NCBI RefSeq assembly: GCF_004343255.1 | Contig: NZ_SMDD01000001.1 | Location: forward strand, 62,001-126,000 | DNA: 64,000 nt | Reading direction: 5' to 3' | Source: Laceyella sacchari | Lineage (GTDB): Bacteria; Bacillota; Bacilli; Thermoactinomycetales; Thermoactinomycetaceae | Shown here: positions 62,556 to 64,000 of the stretch, in pieces | How the letters are laid out: every line of letters begins with the position of its first letter | Position numbering within the stretch: the stretch's first letter is position 1 | Made by a program: the position numbers and the translations under genes | The notes under the pieces: model-generated | Databases searched by the model: none | What the model was told of the DNA's origin: nothing | Seen by the model: only the letters and a program-made list of their open reading frames with translations

Positions 62556-63803
62556 ATGTGGCTCATCCCCATATTTATGGGCATTCTTTTATTTTTAGGA
62601 ATTTGGGAAAAGCGAAAACACCAGAAGAATATTGATTCGATTCCGCTACGTATCAACATCAACGGAATTCGCGGTAAATCAACCGTTACGCGCCTGATCA
62701 CCGGGGTGATGGTGGAGGCAGGATACCGAGCGGTCGGCAAGACGACAGGAACGGCGGCGCGTATGATTTATTGGTACAAGGATGAAGAGAAGCCGATCAA
62801 AAGACGGTTGGAAGGCCCCAACATTCGCGAGCAAAAAGTGGTGGTGGCTGAAACGGCCCGGATGGGAGCCAACTGTCTGGTGAGTGAATGTATGGCGGTC
62901 AATCCTGACTATCAGATCATTTTCCAAGAAGAGATGTTACAAGCCAATGTTGGGGTGATCGTGAATGTGCTGGAGGACCACATGGATGTGATGGGACCTA
63001 CCCTGCGCGAAGTGGCTGACGCCTTTACAGCCACCATCCCATACAATGGCCACTTGATCGTCTCAGATGGGCCGTATGTTCCTTTTTTCAAACGTGTGGC
63101 AAGGCAACGTAAAACACAAGTACATGTTGCCGATAACTCCCGTATTTCCGAGAAATTTTTACGTCAATTTGATTACATGGTTTTTCCTGAGAACGCCGCT
63201 TTGGCGCTAGCAGTTGCAGAAGCGGTGGGAATTGATGAAGAAACGGCATTCCGTGGCATGCTCAATGCGCATCCCGACCCGGGTGCCATGCGGATTCTGC
63301 CATTGGAACATAGTGACACACCCTCTTACTTTGTGAATGGATTCGCGGCTAATGACGCGGCTTCCACCTTGAATATCTGGGAGCGGGTTAAAATGCTGGG
63401 CTATCCGACGCAAGATCCCATTGTGGTGATGAATTGCCGTCCGGACCGGGTGGATCGCACAGAACAGTTTGCTAGAGATGTGTTGCCGCATATGCAGATC
63501 GATACGTTGGTGGTGATCGGCCAAACGACGCAACCGATTGTGGATGCCTATCAGGCAGGTCTCATTAAATGCAACACATTGTTAGATTTGGAAGACCAAC
63601 CGACGGAAGCGATCATGAAGGCTATCAAGCCGAAGCTGCAAAATCGGATGGTGTACGGAGTTGGCAATATTCACGGTTCCGCCGAACCGTTGTGCGAGAT
63701 TTTTGAGCACATGAATCAGCAAGCGAAAGAAGAGCGAAACCGGGCTTATAAAAAGAAAGAATCCCTCGGGAAAAAGGTCAAAGTTGCGCAAATTGTCAGC
63801 TAG
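62556..63803 (+). CDS. pgsB: Poly-gamma-glutamate synthase subunit (PgsB/CapB)
   Basis: 415 residues from the ATG at 62556 after AGGAGATGAG. The ATG at 62547 is inside that site. It has a short N-terminal membrane helix (about 1-17) and an amide ligase domain with P-loop INGIRGKST (Lys41), AETARMGAN and DHMDVMGPT segments. It adenylates or phosphorylates the growing gamma-glutamate chain. Bacillus PgsB is about 393 residues, so the length is normal with a slightly longer C-terminal charged tail. PgsC follows in the same operon. Confidence 0.92.
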   Translation: MWLIPIFMGILLFLGIWEKRKHQKNIDSIPLRININGIRGKSTVTRLITGVMVEAGYRAVGKTTGTAARMIYWYKDEEKPIKRRLEGPNIREQKVVVAETARMGANCLVSECMAVNPDYQIIFQEEMLQANVGVIVNVLEDHMDVMGPTLREVADAFTATIPYNGHLIVSDGPYVPFFKRVARQRKTQVHVADNSRISEKFLRQFDYMVFPENAALALAVAEAVGIDEETAFRGMLNAHPDPGAMRILPLEHSDTPSYFVNGFAANDAASTLNIWERVKMLGYPTQDPIVVMNCRPDRVDRTEQFARDVLPHMQIDTLVVIGQTTQPIVDAYQAGLIKCNTLLDLEDQPTEAIMKAIKPKLQNRMVYGVGNIHGSAEPLCEIFEHMNQQAKEERNRAYKKKESLGKKVKVAQIVS

Positions 63804-63817
63804 GAGGAAGATTTCGT

Positions 63818-64000
63818 TGTTCGGTTCAGACTTATACATTTCTTTGATTATCGGCGTTGTTCTCAGCCTGCTATATGCAGAAAAAGTGGGCGTCGTGCCT
63901 GCGGGCTTGATCGTGCCGGGGTACATGGGCCTCGTGTTCGATCAGCCCATCTTTGTTGGAACGGTATTGCTCATCAGCTTTTTGACGTATTTGATTGTGA
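63818..64000 (+). CDS. pgsC: Poly-gamma-glutamate synthase subunit (PgsC/CapC), 3' cut by window
   Basis: The TTG at 63818 after AGGAGGAAG starts a frame that is still open at the window end (61 codons visible). The first 60 residues are hydrophobic with YAEKVGVVPAGLIVPGYMGL, the conserved PgsC N-terminal signature. PgsC is the membrane partner of PgsB. Confidence 0.9.

Overview
The window reads as one chromosomal segment from a spore-forming, Gram-positive Bacillales bacterium of roughly 50% GC. Ribosome binding sites are strong (AGGAGG-type) and GTG and TTG starts are frequent. The marker genes are typical of soil Bacillales: YhcN/YlaJ- and CotS/YutH-type spore proteins, a RacA-like factor, the yut gene neighbourhood, an M4 neutral protease, PgsB/PgsC and a Fur-controlled siderophore importer. 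A secreted modular chitinase plus a type III polyketide synthase fits a thermoactinomycete-like soil organism, but the family-level assignment is inference only. I found no rRNA, tRNA, CRISPR array, intact insertion sequence or prophage.

Layout. (1) 1-5.7 kb: the end of a conjugation-like module, with a VirB6-like membrane protein (cut by the window edge), a VirB8/TcpC-like protein, a two-domain wall hydrolase, a large HerA/VirD4-like ATPase and a small membrane protein. (2) 6-15.2 kb: a WYL regulator, a type III PKS plus isoprenylcysteine-methyltransferase-like pair, a GH18 chitinase, an AGCS alanine/Na+ symporter, a RelE/Phd-type toxin-antitoxin pair and a double-domain ThyX-like protein. 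(3) 15.4-23.2 kb: pyridoxal kinase, a five-gene dipeptide ABC operon (ATPases first) and an AIM24-family protein. (4) 23.4-36.5 kb: M4 protease, Excalibur lipid-anchored/membrane protein, a gene remnant, a UbiD decarboxylase, a glutaredoxin, an amino acid permease, a TipA-like MerR regulator, an M23 endopeptidase and a Fur-boxed iron-siderophore system. (5) 36.5-62.2 kb: a stretched version of the Bacillus yut region (lipA, yutC, yutD, yutE, yutF, yutG, yutH, yuzB, nfu/yutI, yuzD). It is interrupted by a second oligopeptide operon with two binding proteins, tandem small secreted paralogues, an Nramp-related transporter and mccAB cysteine genes. (6) 62.5-64 kb: the start of a poly-gamma-glutamate capsule operon.

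How the parts work together. Two peptide importers, a secreted protease, a chitinase, an alanine symporter and an APC permease describe a scavenger of protein and chitin. Both peptide operons carry strong hairpins just after a binding-protein gene, a common way to make more binding protein than permease. Iron uptake is divergent around two Fur boxes. The most unusual non-coding material is a family of at least four short repeats with GGGCRTGTCTG inverted ends (23.3, 47.5, 47.7 and 48.8 kb), a perfect 54-bp palindrome at 50.6 kb, and a compact GC-structured island at 26.6 kb inside very AT-rich DNA. Less understood proteins are the secreted pair at 56.8-57.7 kb, the ThyX-like protein lacking the RHR signature, and an Nramp-like protein lacking the usual metal-binding motifs.
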